DNA of 64,000 nt from Orientallactaga sibirica (GCA_036365145.1 JAEOAD010000029.1:19205001-19269000); one strand, 5' to 3'; positions 1 to 11,685 are shown, counted from the stretch's first letter. The notes: generated by a model not told the origin, from the sequence alone. Made by a program: numbers and translations.

Positions 1-225
1 AGAACACCGGTTCCAATCTCCAGGTCCCACGTTTAGCCAGATGCAAAGTGACGCAAGGGTGCAATGCTGCACTTGCCCACAAAGGGGCACACACACCTGG
101 ATTTCATTCTCAGCAGCTGAGAGGCTGCTGGCACACCCATCTTTGTCTTCCTCTCCCTATCTCTCTGTGTATCTCTGTGTCTCTCTCCAAAATAAAAATA
201 AATATAAAAAAATTAAAGGTGGCAA
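1..225 (+). repeat. tRNA-derived SINE, long subtype, cut by the window start
   Basis: The copy begins inside the element, just before the B-box-like GGTTCCAATCTCC. It then carries the CCCACGTTTAGCCAGATGC core, the long-subtype insert (AAAGTGACGCAAGG...TGCACTTGCCCAC), the CAGCTGAGAGGC segment, a CT/GT-rich stretch and an A-rich AATAAA-containing tail. The tRNA-like head lies off the window. Confidence 0.85.
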
Positions 226-714
226 TCTTAATAATTGCAGCTTAAGTAACCTAAAACCAGTCTCTGTACCTATAACTTAAGACTTTGATTTGGTGTGTGT
301 GTGTTATCATTCTGTTCTATACCTTGCACCAAACACACCAATCCATTACTTCTAAACTCAAATTTTATCAAATTCTCAGGGCATGGGAAGTACAAACCAG
401 CATTTCTGACAGTAGCCCTGTTTCCACAAAGTTCTCTCCTTCCCCTGTGAAAGTTCATAAGCCAAGATTTGATTCCACAATTCTTTCTTCATTTGGAATT
501 TTCTTATCTTACCAGAATAGCCAATCAAACTTTGCTTACCATACTGCAAGGGTTCTCCAGTACAAGCTACCAAAACTTCCAACATCTTTCCTGCAAACAA
601 ATTGCAAAAGACCAAAAACTACATGGTCAGATTCATCACAAAAACATCCACCAGTTCATCTACCAATTTTTTGATGAAGTTACCTTTACATTGCAGGAAC
701 AAACACCCAACCAG
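226..714. other. unrecognised intergenic sequence
   Basis: A short GTGTGTGTGTG run lies near 294. The open frames here are short, unsupported by any motif, and overlap each other on both strands. I see no gene or clear repeat. Confidence 0.5.
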
Positions 715-920
715 AAATATCTTATGGAAGGAAAAAGTTATTTTCAGGCTTACAGATTCCAGAGGCAATTCCATCATGCAAGAAGAAGCTGGCTGACTTT
801 ATCATACATCAAAGTATAGAAGCAGAACCAACAGTGAGAGCTCCGGTGCTACACACCTAGTACTGCTGGACTTTAGATCCACCTGCAGTGACCTCCTCCA
901 GTGGGACTCTGCCTGCTTAA
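715..920 (-). repeat. possible degenerate MaLR-type LTR fragment
   Basis: The stretch with GTTATTTTCAGGCTTACAG followed by a purine-rich segment and CCATCATGCAAGAAGAAGC resembles the minus-strand U5/R side of the MaLR LTRs at 22446 and 23956 (TTTATTTTGGCTTACAGGC...CCATGATGGCAGG). The match is weak and the ends are not visible. Confidence 0.35.
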
Positions 921-1227
921 GACTGAGTAGGTATCTTAATGAATTAAAAATACCTTATGCTATAGGAGACATACATTTATGTTCAAATCAGCACAAACAT
1001 TGATGATTTTCTACTGAGGCAATTTAGGGGTGACAGAACCCCCATAAATAAAAGCAAGGAATGTCCTTGAGTCTTTAGGGGGAGAGTCTAGGTCATCCTT
1101 ATCTGCTTCCCTTTAAGGCAGTCTTCCACATATGTAGAAGTCAGTAATGTTTCCCTTCTTCTGTAGAAACCAGGCTTCAGGATTGGTTAGAACTGCCCCC
1201 ACCTATTCCATAAAAGAACCCAATATG

Positions 1228-1432
1228 GGCTGGAATCATGGCTTAGGAGTTAAGGCACTTGCAAAGTCAAAGGATTCCAGGACCCATATAAGCCAGATGC
1301 ACAAGGTAACACATGCATATGGAGTTCTTTTGCAGTGGCTGGAAGTCCTGGCATGCCCATTCTCTCTCCCTCCATCTTTCTCTCTCTCTCTTTCTTTCTC
1401 AAATACATTTTTAAAATATTAATAAAAAAGAT
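1228..1432 (+). repeat. tRNA-derived SINE, short subtype
   Basis: It starts with GGGCTGGAATCATGGCTTAG and continues through AAGCCAGATGCACAAGG and GCAGTGGCTGGAAGTCCTGGC into a CT-rich run and an AAATA-rich tail. The B box is degraded. It sits directly upstream of a second SINE in the same orientation. Confidence 0.85.
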
Positions 1433-1435
1433 CTC

Positions 1436-1687
1436 GGGCTAGAGAGATGGCTTAGCAGTTAAGGTGCCTGCACACTAAGCCTAAGAATGCTGGTTCCAAT
1501 GTCCAGGTCCCACGTTTAGTCAGATGCAAAGTGACACAAGGGCACAATGCTGCACTGGCCCACAAAGGAGTGCAGGCATCTGGAGTTCCTTCACAGAGGC
1601 TGAGAGGATGCCGGTGGGCCCATTATCTATCTGTATTTCTCTCCCCCTCTCTCTGTCTCTCTCTCTCTCTCTCATAAAAAAAAAAAT
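1436..1687 (+). repeat. tRNA-derived SINE, long subtype
   Basis: The full head (GGGCTAGAGAGATGGCTTAG) is present, with the B-box region GGTTCCAATGTCC, the long-subtype insert, a (CT)n stretch and an A-tail. It is tandem with the short-subtype copy just upstream, so one probably inserted into the tail of the other. Confidence 0.9.
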
Positions 1688-2480
1688 GATCCATATCTTG
1701 GTCTGTAGTTAGGCCTTTTCATTTTGGGGAACCTCACTCCTACTCTAAAGGTGCTCTTAATTCTTTCTCTTAAGTTCTGTATCAATAAGCTCTGTAATAA
1801 AATCTAAATTTATCCTCTGAGTTTCATTCATTGAAATTCATAAGACAAGAATCCATAAGGCTACTAATCCAATGCAAGCTTTGTGTGACCCTGAGTATCA
1901 GACACCCTAGCTCCTGAGTAATTTCCCACTCAAGACACAAGAAAGAATCTGGTGCTGTCAAGGACACTCCAAATCCCTTATCTCTATGTCCAGAGACATG
2001 GGAGTCCCTGGATAATTTTGTAGGTATGATTTATACCTTTTAATTGGCTTAGAGAAGAGCTTCCACAAACCATATGGACTGAATGTGGGAAGAAAATAAG
2101 GATGTATTTGTAGTACCAAAGCATATCAGAGTGTACCATTCATATAGGTGTGTGTTATGTACTAATACACACCAATGGATTGGTGTCATCACCAAATCAA
2201 GGGGGTCACTTTCATATGCCTCTGAAGTATCTCAGGACTTTAAAGTTGAACTATTATAGTTCAAGGGTTACTCACGTTAGCATTATAAATAAAAAGTGAT
2301 GGATATTGCCAAAGAAATATTTATAATGCAAGCAAATCACTGACTAAGCAAACATACAAATAAAAATAATAAAAGAACAAAAATAAGCAGAAAGTCCATT
2401 TCTTGTTCTAACCCTCCCCTGACACCATGACATCATGATGGCTATTATTTCTTGATTATCAATATTTAAAAGTTTTTCTA
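1688..2480. other. unrecognised intergenic sequence
   Basis: AT-rich sequence without an open frame of note. The segment near 1780-1840 (CAATAAGCTCTGTAATAAA and CTGAGTTTCATTCATTGAAATTC) resembles the R-U5 end of the solo LTR at 29291, so a very degraded LTR end is possible. It is too short to call. Confidence 0.4.
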
Positions 2481-2637
2481 GGGCTGGAAGCATGGCTTAG
2501 CCATTAGGCACTTGCCTGAAAAGCCAAAGGACCCAGGTTCAATTCCTCAGTTCCCATGTAAATCCAGTTTGTTGCTCAGTGGCAAGTGGGGCTGGTATAC
2601 CCAGTCTCTCTCTCCCTATCTATCACTCACCTCTCAA

Positions 2638-2686
<49 letters not shown>

Positions 2687-2735
2687 ATCTATCTGCATCT
2701 TTCTCAAGTAAATACAATAAACAAAAAATAAATTT
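2481..2735 (+). repeat. diverged tRNA-derived SINE with (CTAT)n expansion
   Basis: The head GGGCTGGAAGCATGGCTTAG and the B-box-like GGTTCAATTCC are clear. The middle is diverged, and the pyrimidine region has become a CTAT tetranucleotide array (2638-2697) followed by AATACAATAAAC. Confidence 0.75.
2638..2697. repeat. (CTAT)n microsatellite
   Basis: About fourteen uninterrupted CTAT units inside the pyrimidine-rich part of the SINE, then an imperfect ATCATCTATCTGC end. Confidence 0.95.
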
Positions 2736-3139
2736 TGTTCAAAATACATATGTTAAAAAAGTATTTCTAAACTTCTCACTAAATATTCCTATACCTCATG
2801 ACTTGACTTTGTAAATAATAAAGGAATATAATTGTTTGAGTTCTATTCACATGCATATTTTACAATACCTCCATACATATGCTTAAAATAATTTGCTCAT
2901 TAAGATATGCCTTAATTATGTTCATAATTCAATTTCAAAATAATAATTTCAATTCACCCCAATCCATGGAATGACTCTTTTGCCCTTTGAAATTTATTCA
3001 TCATAATTTAACAATACTTATTTTCTTATTGTAGTGATAATTATGTACTTTGCTTGATAAAAAAAGCACAATTAGGAATTAACCACTATAATATTAATGT
3101 AGTGATAGCAAAAACAATCCAGACATGTAAAATTAGAAA
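2736..3139. other. unrecognised AT-rich sequence
   Basis: Very AT-rich, with no motif, repeat head or coding signal that I can support. Confidence 0.5.
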
Positions 3140-3602
3140 TTGTCTCCCCTCCATGTGTCACCTGAAGTACAGCAGTCCAACCTTTTGCCCCACTGTGTCA
3201 TAGGACCCAGCAGTCCCATCCACCTCCTGCTACATGGTCCCAACAGACCCCAACCCCACTGTCCCATCCCCACACCCCTCAGCATCATAGGACCATGCAA
3301 TCCCATCCTCCTCCCCTCTGCCACTCTGCCACAACAACAGTCTGTTGTGTCCCATTCTTCCTTACCCCCTGTCTCCTCCTGCCACCTGACCACCCAGTCC
3401 CATACCCAAACCATGGACCAACAACCCCTTCATCAGGTCCCCAGGCAGGACCAGAGCCTCATAGGCTCCTTCTGACCAAGTAGACAGGCACCATTATCAT
3501 CAGAAGCCTAATTAAGGCAAACATAAAAGGCAACAAACACTGAAGACACTTCAAGGGTAAACTACAGCTTCCTCCTCAATTAAATAAGATTCCTACACTG
3601 TG

Positions 3603-3692
3603 ATGGGCAGACCAAAGTGCAAAAGGAATAACAAGAAAAATCAATTGCAAGTAAATACAACAAGGTCACCCAGTCCCACAGTGGATGTCTGA
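3603..3692 (+). pseudogene. L1 ORF1 N-terminal stub
   Basis: An ATG at 3603 opens a 29-codon frame that starts MGRPKCKRNNKKNQ, a lysine- and asparagine-rich start typical of rodent L1 ORF1p. It ends at TGA 3690-3692. The SPSPTVDV end corresponds to the MPSPTMEIS region of the minus-strand ORF1 copy near 57470, where that protein continues into its coiled coil. Here the next base pairs are already ORF2, so the coiled coil, RRM and C-terminal domain are missing. The stop lies at the deletion junction. Confidence 0.7.
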
Positions 3693-6600
3693 AATAAAAC
3701 CAAAAGTAATCAAAAAAGACAAAGAAGGCCACTTCTTACTTATCAAGGGAATGATCCAACAAGAGGATATCACAATCATCAATCTCTATGCACCAAACAC
3801 AAGTACACCACAATTCATGAAACAAAATCTACTTGACAACAAAACAGAAATAACCACCAATACCATAATAGTTAGGGACTTCAATACTCCACTATCAAAA
3901 ATAGACAGATCATCCAAACAGAAAATTAACAGGGAAGTAAGAGAGCTCAACAACAATATAGATCAATTAGACATAATGACATCTACAGAACATTCCACCC
4001 AAAATCCACTGATTACACATTCTTCTCAGCAGACACTTGAACCTTCAGTAAAATAGATCATACACTGGGTCATGAAGCCTGCCTCCATATTTTTTTTAGG
4101 AAAATTGACATAATTTCCTGCATGATGTCAGACCACAATGTTGTAATGATAGAAATTAACAATAATAGATGTGTCAGAAATCCCACCAGCTCCTAGAAAC
4201 TGAACAACCCACTTTTAAACAATAAATAGGTAATGGATGAAATAAAAACTTAAATTGCAAAATTTCTAGAATTGAATTACAATGAGAACACATCATACCA
4301 AAAATTACAGGACACAATGACTGCAGTCCTTAGGGGAAAATTCATAGCACTAAATGCCTTCATAACAAAATCAAAGAGATACCAAATCAATAACCTAACC
4401 ATCCACCTAAAGGCATTAGAAAAACAAGAAGAATCCAATCCAAAAATATCCAGATGGAAAGATATAATTAATATCAGAGCAGAAATTAATGAATTGGAAA
4501 CTAAGAAGACAACTAAGAATCTACAATGGGGCTTCTCTTTGATTAAACAAAGAGCTGGTTCTTTAAAAAATAAACAAGATTGATAAACCCTGGCCAATTT
4601 GATCAAGTGGAAAATAGAGACAACTCAAGTTAACCAAATTAGAAATGAAAAAAGAGAGATCACAACAGATATAAGTGAAACTGGGAGAATCATCAGGACT
4701 TGTTTAAAAAACCTCTACTCCACAAAACTGGATAATATGGAGGAAATGGATGAATTCCTGGACAAATACCACATACCAAAGCTAAACTCAGAGCAGATTA
4801 ATCTCCTAAACAAACCTATCACATCCACAGATATTGAAAAGGTAATCAAAAACCTCATTAAAAAGAAGCATCCAGGAACAGATGGATTCTCAGCTGATTT
4901 CCATCAAACCTTCATGGAAGAACTGAAAATAATTTTTCTCAAACTGAGCCACATAATTGGAAAACAGGGAAACCTCCTCAACTCCTTTTATGAAGCTAGT
5001 ATCACCCTAATACCAAAACCAGGCAGAGATGCCACAAGAAAAAAAAAATGTAAAAAATTAAAATTAAAACTATAGGCCTATTTCCCTGATGATCTTAGGT
5101 GCAAAGAACCTGAACAAAATCCTCACAAATGGAATTCAATAGAACATCAAAAGCATTATCCACCTTAATCAAGTAGGCTTTATCCCAGGAATACAGGGTT
5201 GGTTCAACATACAGAAATCTGTTAATGCAATCAATACACCACATAAATAATCTTAAAAACAAAAACCACATGATCATTTCAATAGATGCACAAAAGACCT
5301 TTGACAAAATACATCATTTCATAATCAAAACATTGGAGAAAATAGGCATGGACAGTTTATAACTCAACATAATAAAGGCTATATATAAAGCTCCTAAAGC
5401 CCAAATAATACTTAATGAGGAGAAACTGAAGGAATTTCCATTGATATCAGGAACAAGACAGGGGTGTCTAGTCTCACCTTTGCTCTTCAACATGGTACTG
5501 GTAGTCCTTGCTCAAGCAATAAGACAAGAGAAAGAAATTAAAGGGATACAAATTGGAAAGGAAGAAGTTAAGTTAGCCCTATTCACAGACGAGATGATTC
5601 TGTATAAAAATGACCCTAGAACCTCTATCTCAAAATTCATAAAGATGATTAGTTCCTTCAGCAAAGTAGCAGGAAAAAAACAGTGCACAAAAATCTATAG
5701 CCTTTCAACATGCAGAAGACAAATACACAGAGGAAGAAATTAGAGACATTGTCCCATTTTCAATTGTGACAATAAAATAAAATAAAATAAAATAAAATAA
5801 AATAAAATAAAATAAAATAAAATAAAATAAAATAAAATATAAAACAAAATATCTTTGAATAATATTAACCAAGGATGTGACAAGGACATTCTTGTGATGT
5901 GACATTCAAGAAATTGACAAGTACTTGAGAAAATGAAAAGACCTCCCATGTTCCTGGACAGACAGAATTTACATTGTGAAAATGGCAATCTTACCAAAAG
6001 CAATATACAGATTTAATTAATGCACTACCAACAAAAATCCCAGCATTTTTCTTCACAGAAATAGGAAAAATGATTTCAAAATTCATATGGAATGGCAGAT
6101 GGCATCAGACATCCAAGCACATGCTCAGCAAAAAAAAGACCTCTGGAGACATCACCATACCTGATCTAAAGGCATATTACAAAGCCATAATAACAAAAAC
6201 AACATGGTGCTGGCATAAAAAGAGGATTATAGACCAATGGAATAGAATAGAAGACCTGGACTTTGGGACAAATAACTACAGATACTTGATATTTCACAAA
6301 AGCCCTAACAATGTAGACTGGGAAAAGACAGCATCTTCAAGAAATGGTGGTGAACAAACTGGATAACCATATGCAGGAAAATGAAACTCGATCCACACAT
6401 TTTGCCATGCACAAAAATCAAGTCCAAATGGATCAAAGACCTCAATATAAGACCAGACACTCTGCTACTACTGGAAGAAAAAGTAGGAGGAACTGTCCAT
6501 GATATAGGAGTGGGAAAAGTCTTCCTAAACAAAACCCCAGTAGACAGGAAATTAAACAACCACTCAACCATTGGGATCTCAGGAAGCTGAAAAGTTTTTT

Positions 6601-7363
6601 TTTTTCACAGACAAACATACAATAAGCACAGCCAATAGATTACCCACAGAATGGGAGAATATTTTTGTTGGCTATACAACTGACAGAAGACTAATTTGTA
6701 TAATTAACAAATAACTCAAAAACCTAAACAATAAAAAATCAACAACCCACTCACAAAATAGGGCAGAGAACTGAGCAGGAATTTCTCAGAGGAAGAAATA
6801 CAAATGGCAAACACACACTTAAGAAAATGTTCAACCTCCCTAAACATCAGAGAAATGCAAATTAAAACAACTATGAGATTCCACCTTACCCCAGTAAGGA
6901 CAGAAAACATTAAAAATCTAATGAAAGCTTGTGGGTGATCATGTGGAAAAATAGGAACCCACAATCACATATAACTTGGTAGGAATGCAAGAAGGTTCAA
7001 CCACTATGGAAAGCAATATGGAGACTCCTGAAATGCTTGTCTAGAGTTACCAACAGACCCAACTTACTGGGCATTTACTATAAAAGCTCCATGCCTTAGT
7101 TCAGAGAGATTTGCTCAACCATGTTTATAGCTGCTCAATTTACAATAGCTAAGAACTGGAATCAACCCTGCCATCCAACATAAGACAAATGTATAAACAT
7201 GATGTGGTATATCTACATGATGGAATTCTACACAGCAGTAAAGAAAAATGACACAAAGCAATTTGAAGAAAAAGGGTCAAACTTGGAACAGATTATTCCC
7301 AGAGAGCTCACCCAATCACAGAAAGACAATCATTGCATGGTCTCACTCCTCTGTGGCTCCTAA
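3685..7363 (+). pseudogene. L1 ORF2 (endonuclease / reverse transcriptase) remnant
   Basis: ORF2p makes the nick and the cDNA in L1 target-primed reverse transcription. The copy begins around family residue 100 (KDKEGHFLLIKG, then LYAPNTSTPQF), so the first catalytic endonuclease residues are absent. Frame shifts near 4010 and again through 4260. Recognisable blocks follow: RGKFIALNAF, KKKHPGTDGFSADFHQ, FYEASITLIPKPGRD, then the RT core [17 protein letters not shown]. The active-site FADD motif reads FTDE near 5583-5600, losing the second catalytic aspartate. A pentanucleotide array (5771-5838) breaks the frame. The C-terminal part ([38 protein letters not shown]) runs to TAA at 7361. No usable product is possible. 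Confidence 0.92.
5771..5838. repeat. (AAAAT)n microsatellite inside L1 ORF2
   Basis: About thirteen to fourteen AAAAT/AATAA units without interruption, between the RT domain and the C-terminal part of the ORF2 remnant. There is no such array in ORF2 of other L1 copies in the window, so it expanded locally or came with a lost insertion. Confidence 0.95.
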
Positions 7364-8776
7364 TCTGTATCTGCCTGAGACGCTGACAAACCACATAAGC
7401 ATCTCAAGGACTTGACAATAGGGAGGGTGTGCTGAGAGGGGAGGGTAAGGGTTGGGGGGGACACAAAACTGGACCCAAATGGAACTGGTACCATAAAATT
7501 CTGTATTCTGAAAAACAGATTAAAAGGTTGAACCTTCATTAGGTCCTTAGAGGGAACATGTGATTCACAGGGCCCTGGAAAGGGTATGATGAAGACTAAC
7601 ATTAATCTTCTCCTGATTTTTCTCTTTATCTCTTTTCTCTCTTTCTCTTTTATATTATCTATCTTTTTATTCCTTCTGTTCACTTGGCACTGGCTACAAC
7701 TCCCAATAAAAGGATATGGTTAACATCCACAATGAGCTGTTGATCAGAGAGACATACAAGGTCTCCCATAAGAAGACATTTCTGTCAGAGTACTTGATGA
7801 CCCACCAAAGGATAATGTTAAGACCCTACTGCCTAAAACACCATGTGCTATTGATATAGAAAATGGAGAGACCTGGCTTGAATCTGGAAGAAAGTCAGTC
7901 CCTGGAGAGTTAGGTTGTCTAGTTCCAGAAGGTGCTACATGAACAACTGGGGGAAAATGACCAACATCTGTCTGAGAAACTTGTGTTCTAAGCTGCTCAA
8001 CAGCAGACAACCTGAGGTGATATTCCCAAATGCAATAGTGGTACACAGCCATGGTGGGTAACTAACTGCTCTTGAATTGGCTAACGGATCTGATCAGTAG
8101 AATGGAACCCACAGTTGGAACTGGGAAACAAGTCATAACCATATCCAAAAAATTAGTTCTCTCTCCATTATCAAACTCCCACCAATCTTGGGCTACATAA
8201 AGACACACCTATTAAATTATCTCTAAACTAATAATGGTTATCACATTTATCCAGTACTGACTTCACTCTCCATTGGAGAATCTGCTTCTCTTTTTCAGAT
8301 GGACACAGAACCTGAAGAGTGAATCAGCCTATCACATCCCACCAGGGCCCCAGCTGAAACCATAGGGTAATTGGGGAAATGAGCAAGAGTGCTGCTTTCT
8401 TTGTGAACCTAACCTGGGATTAGCCCAGGGGTGAAGGAGATAGACACAGAGATCATGCAACTCCTATCAAATCAGATATCCAGAGAAACACACTCCCATG
8501 ACCTCATCACTGATGTAGACCGAAAACAAACCCAACATGGATCAGGGAAATTCATGGAAGAAGGGATAGAAAGATTGTTAAAGCCACAAGTTGGGACACT
8601 ATGCACAGAGACATTGCCTCTTCCCCATAACTGATTAACTGATCAATACCTCCACTATTAACCATCCACAATCCCCATGGGGCTAACTGGCATCCCCAAT
8701 GAGGAGGATGGTATCAACATGTGCTGTTTACATACTAAGTATGTACATGACTAACAGAGAAAAAAAACTTTAAAAA
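7364..8776 (+). other. L1 3' UTR
   Basis: Non-coding tail of the L1 at 3140. The block around 7720-7830 (CACAATGAGCTGTTGATCAGAGAG, then GACCCACCAAAGGATAATG) appears inverted near 46670-46760. The block around 8540-8620 (CAGGGAAATTCATGGAAGAAGGG) resembles those at 15130, 30880 and 36600, which fixes this as a shared L1 tail. It ends in an A-rich tract near 8760-8776. Confidence 0.8.
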
Positions 8777-9220
8777 AGCATTTCATTGCGGAAAGACTTG
8801 GAGAATCACTGGAAAGCTACAGAGTCTTTTTTTCTTAATATCTTTTTCTGAATTCCTAAATATAAAGCATCTAAATGAAAAAAAAAAAAAAAAAAAAAAA
8901 ATAAGGAAATGAACAGGCTGTGGAAATAGACTAACAGATGATTTAACACTTGAGATATCAGATTTTAAGATAATTGTGCTATTATTCCAAAACCAAGTTA
9001 AGAGTTATGAGGAACTAAAGCAAAGAATTGGAAATTGTTCATAGAAATAAAGTCAAAATTTTACATATACCAATATGATAATAAAATAAAAAATCTATAG
9101 AGATATCTTTAAGCAGAAATAAAACAGAGCTGAAGGGAGAGTACTTGTTTGAACCAGATAAAAATCATAGGAAAGATAATTTAGTTTATAGGCTTTCATA
9201 TGTGCATGTATATATGAATA

Positions 9221-9263
<43 letters not shown>

Positions 9264-9274
9264 TTTTACCATAA
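8777..9274. other. unrecognised AT-rich sequence with A(24) run
   Basis: A homopolymer of A spans 8878-8901 and a (TA)n tract begins near 9202. The sequence between contains no recognisable element. Confidence 0.5.
9218..9260. repeat. (TA)n microsatellite
   Basis: Uninterrupted TA dinucleotides preceded by imperfect TATATG units from about 9202. Confidence 0.9.
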
Positions 9275-9518
9275 TCCACATACAGTTTATTTAATGAAAT
9301 TACATTTCATAAAGCACTACTTTTTTTTTACTTTAGTAAATCTTAACTGCATATATTAGAGTTTCACTGTGACATGGCTATAATGTACATATAATATTTT
9401 TATCATAATCCCCTCTTTAGTGCCACATTTTCCCCTCTACACTTTCCTCTACACCCCATTAAGTTTTTTTTTTTTTTTCTATTTCATCTTCTACTATCAG
9501 GTTGACCCTGTCTTTTCA

Positions 9519-9754
9519 AAAATATTATATTCCAGGTCCTGGAGAGATGGCCTAGTGGTTAAGTGCCTGCCTGTGAAGCTTGATTCCGCAGGACCCACAA
9601 GCTACATACACAAGGTGATGCATGCATCTGGAGTTTGTTTGCAGTGGCTGGAGGCCCTGGCACGCCCATTCTCTATCTATCTGCCTCTTTCTCTTCCTGT
9701 CTGTCTGTCATTCTCAAATAAAAAATAAACAAAAAATAAAAATATTATATTCCA
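9519..9754 (+). repeat. tRNA-derived SINE, short subtype, with target duplication
   Basis: The body runs from about 9535 (GGTCCTGGAGAGATGGCCTAG) to an AAATAAAAAATAAAC tail. It is flanked by a 16-bp direct repeat, AAAATATTATATTCCA at 9519-9534 and 9739-9754, a textbook target-site duplication of L1-mediated insertion into the old L1. Confidence 0.93.
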
Positions 9755-9965
9755 TATACAAAATGAAATATTTGTTTTTCTTCCATGTGACATATTTCAC
9801 CTAACATCATGTTCTTCAGTTTTTTACATATTCCTGCAAAAAGCGTGGTTTCATATTTCTTTGTGACTAAAAAGTACTCCATTGTGCACACATACTATAT
9901 TTTCCTTATTCCTTCATTTATAGCACTTAACTAAGCATAGGCAATAACTTCAATGTTTCTAATTC

Positions 9966-10131
9966 TTTTTTTTTTTTTTTTCATTTTCCGGTTTTTAAGG
10001 TAGGGTCTCACTCTAGCCCAGGCTGACCTGGAATTTGTTATGTACTCTCAGGGTGGCCTCAAACTCATGGTGATCCTCCTACCTTTGCCTCCCGAATGCT
10101 GGGATTAAAGGTGTGCGCCACCACGCCCGGC
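9966..10131 (-). repeat. B1 SINE
   Basis: The T-run (minus-strand A-tail) precedes AGGTAGGGTCTCACTCTAGC, then CAGGCTGACCTGGAATTTG, and it ends CACCACGCCCGGC, the complement of the GCCGGGCGTGGTGG head. Near full-length, low divergence. Confidence 0.95.
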
Positions 10132-10536
10132 ATCCTTTTTGATTTGATTTTTGTGTAGCATGAGAGATCAAGGTCCAATTTCAATTTTCTACATGCAAGC
10201 ATCTGGTTATCCCAGAATCATATTTTGAAGAGTTTCTTTTATTCTATGTATGCTTTTGATGTCTTTTTTGAAAATAATTTGGCTTTAGATGCTTAGATTT
10301 CCTTCTGAGTCCTATATTCTATTCCTAGTATGTTTTAATTATTATAGTAATATTTTATTTTGAAACTAAATAGTGAGACACTTCCAGGTTTGTTCTGTTT
10401 TTCTCAGTATTTCTGTGCTTCTGGTGCTTCTTTATAACGTCGGGACTTATTCCATTTAATTCAAAAAATTCCATTAATATACATTAATGGGGATTGCATT
10501 GAGTTTCTACATTGCATTACACAGTATGATCACTTT

Positions 10537-10557
10537 AGCAATGCTAACCTTTTTATT

Positions 10558-10589
<32 letters not shown>

Positions 10590-10806
10590 TTTGAGAGCAA
10601 CAGAGAGAGAAAGAGGCAGATAGAGAGAGGGAGAGAATGGGTGTGCCAGGGCCTCCAGCCACTGCAAATGAACTCCAGATGCATGCACCACCTTGTGCAT
10701 CTGGCTAACGTGGGATGTGGGAAATCAAGCCTTGAACCAGGGTCCTTAGGCTTCACAAGCAAGCACTTAACTGCTAAGCCATCTATCCAGGTCCAGCAAT
10801 GCCAAC
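10537..10806 (-). repeat. tRNA-derived SINE, short subtype, with target duplication
   Basis: Body about 10558-10794: (TTTA)n tail, GA-rich stretch, CCAGGGCCTCCAGCCACTGC, CTTGTGCATCTGGCTAACG, and the complemented head CTAAGCCATCTATCCAGG. Direct repeats AGCAATGCTAAC (10537) and AGCAATGCCAAC (10795) flank it with one mismatch. Confidence 0.92.
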
Positions 10807-11456
10807 TTTATTCATGAATACAGGAGGCTGTTTCATCTTCTACTCTCTTCTTCATGTTTTTAGATCAGTATTTCATTCTTAAGGTCTTACACCTACTTTG
10901 TTATGTTTATGTCTAGAGTTGTTTTTCTTTTTTTATTGTTTGGTTTTAGTGTATTGTGAATGATTTCTTTTCTTACCCAAAGCTCATTATAGGTATTCAG
11001 GAAATTTTGTGATTTTTATATGTCAATATTGTGTGCTCTTACCTAGGTGAATTTTTTTTGAGTTATAGTATAAAGTCATAAACATTTGGGACCTTGAATA
11101 TTTCAACTTATTCCATTTTTATTAAGGTCTAGTTTTTCTCTTGCTCATTTTATCTAAAATTCCAAGTACTATATTGACTAAGAATGACAAAAATAGACAA
11201 TTATGTCTCATTCCTGACTTCAGAGGAATTTCTGTCAGTATGTCCCTACTCAGTAGGGTATTGGCATGGTTTTGGTATATATAGCCTTTATTATGTTGGA
11301 CTATGTTCTTTCTGTACTGAAGTTCTTCAGGGATTTTACTTTAAACAATTGTTAAATTTTACTGAAAGTCTTTTCTGCATTTATTGAGATGATCATGTGT
11401 TTTTAACACTAATTTCTACTTATGAGCTTCATTATTTGTTTTGGTTAATAAATATT

Positions 11457-11637
11457 AAGCCATTTTTTTTTATTAAGAACATACTTTGTATAGATACATG
11501 TATTTGGTACCATTTTTCTCTCCTCTATGACCCCATTCCTCTGAAGGCCTTCCCTAGAGGGGCTGCTGATGTTCCCCATGTGGTTGTGGGTTATATAGTT
11601 GCATTCCTAGAATGAAACTAACTTGTTCATTCTATAT
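11457..11637 (-). mobile_element. short 5'-truncated L1 3' end
   Basis: The block TATAGATACATGTATTTGGTACC followed by CTCTATGACCCCATTCC and CCCCATGTGGTTGTGGG parallels the L1 3' ends at 50820 and 51345. It lies within the older L1, whose ORF2-like sequence resumes near 11638. Confidence 0.65.
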
Positions 11638-11685
11638 GATCCTTTGAATATACTATTGAATTCAATTTGCAAGTATTTTAGTAAG

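Larger units (their letters stand above)
3140..8776 (+). mobile_element. L1 LINE with internal deletion, near-complete ORF2 and 3' UTR
   Basis: A plus-strand L1. In order it holds a pyrimidine-rich leader (3140-3602) in which the motif TCATAGGACC...CAATCCCATCC occurs twice about 86 bp apart, the first 29 codons of ORF1, a deletion junction near 3685, ORF2 from its endonuclease half to a recognisable stop at 7361-7363, and a 3' UTR that other L1 copies in this window share. A (AAAAT)n array interrupts ORF2. Multiple stops and frameshifts make it dead. The leader's status as L1 5' UTR is inferred from position only. Confidence 0.9.

Noticed and set aside
41..280. Open frames over tRNA-derived SINEs (also at 1147, 14392, 61364)
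   Set aside because: They run through SINE bodies and their CT-rich tails. The predicted peptides end in runs of Ser/Leu, an artefact of the repeat.
1436..1510. tRNA gene call on the SINE head
   Set aside because: It has box-like words but no cloverleaf or anticodon stem, and it continues into the SINE body in every copy.
2638..2697. Regular short repeats here and elsewhere as a CRISPR array
   Set aside because: Units are 2-5 bp microsatellites without spacers, in a mammalian sequence.
3685..5743. Several open frames of 90-160 codons as protein genes
   Set aside because: They are consecutive broken pieces of one L1 ORF2 in different frames.
5705..6003. Phe/Ile/Leu-rich predicted membrane proteins
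   Set aside because: Translations of the (AAAAT)n array.
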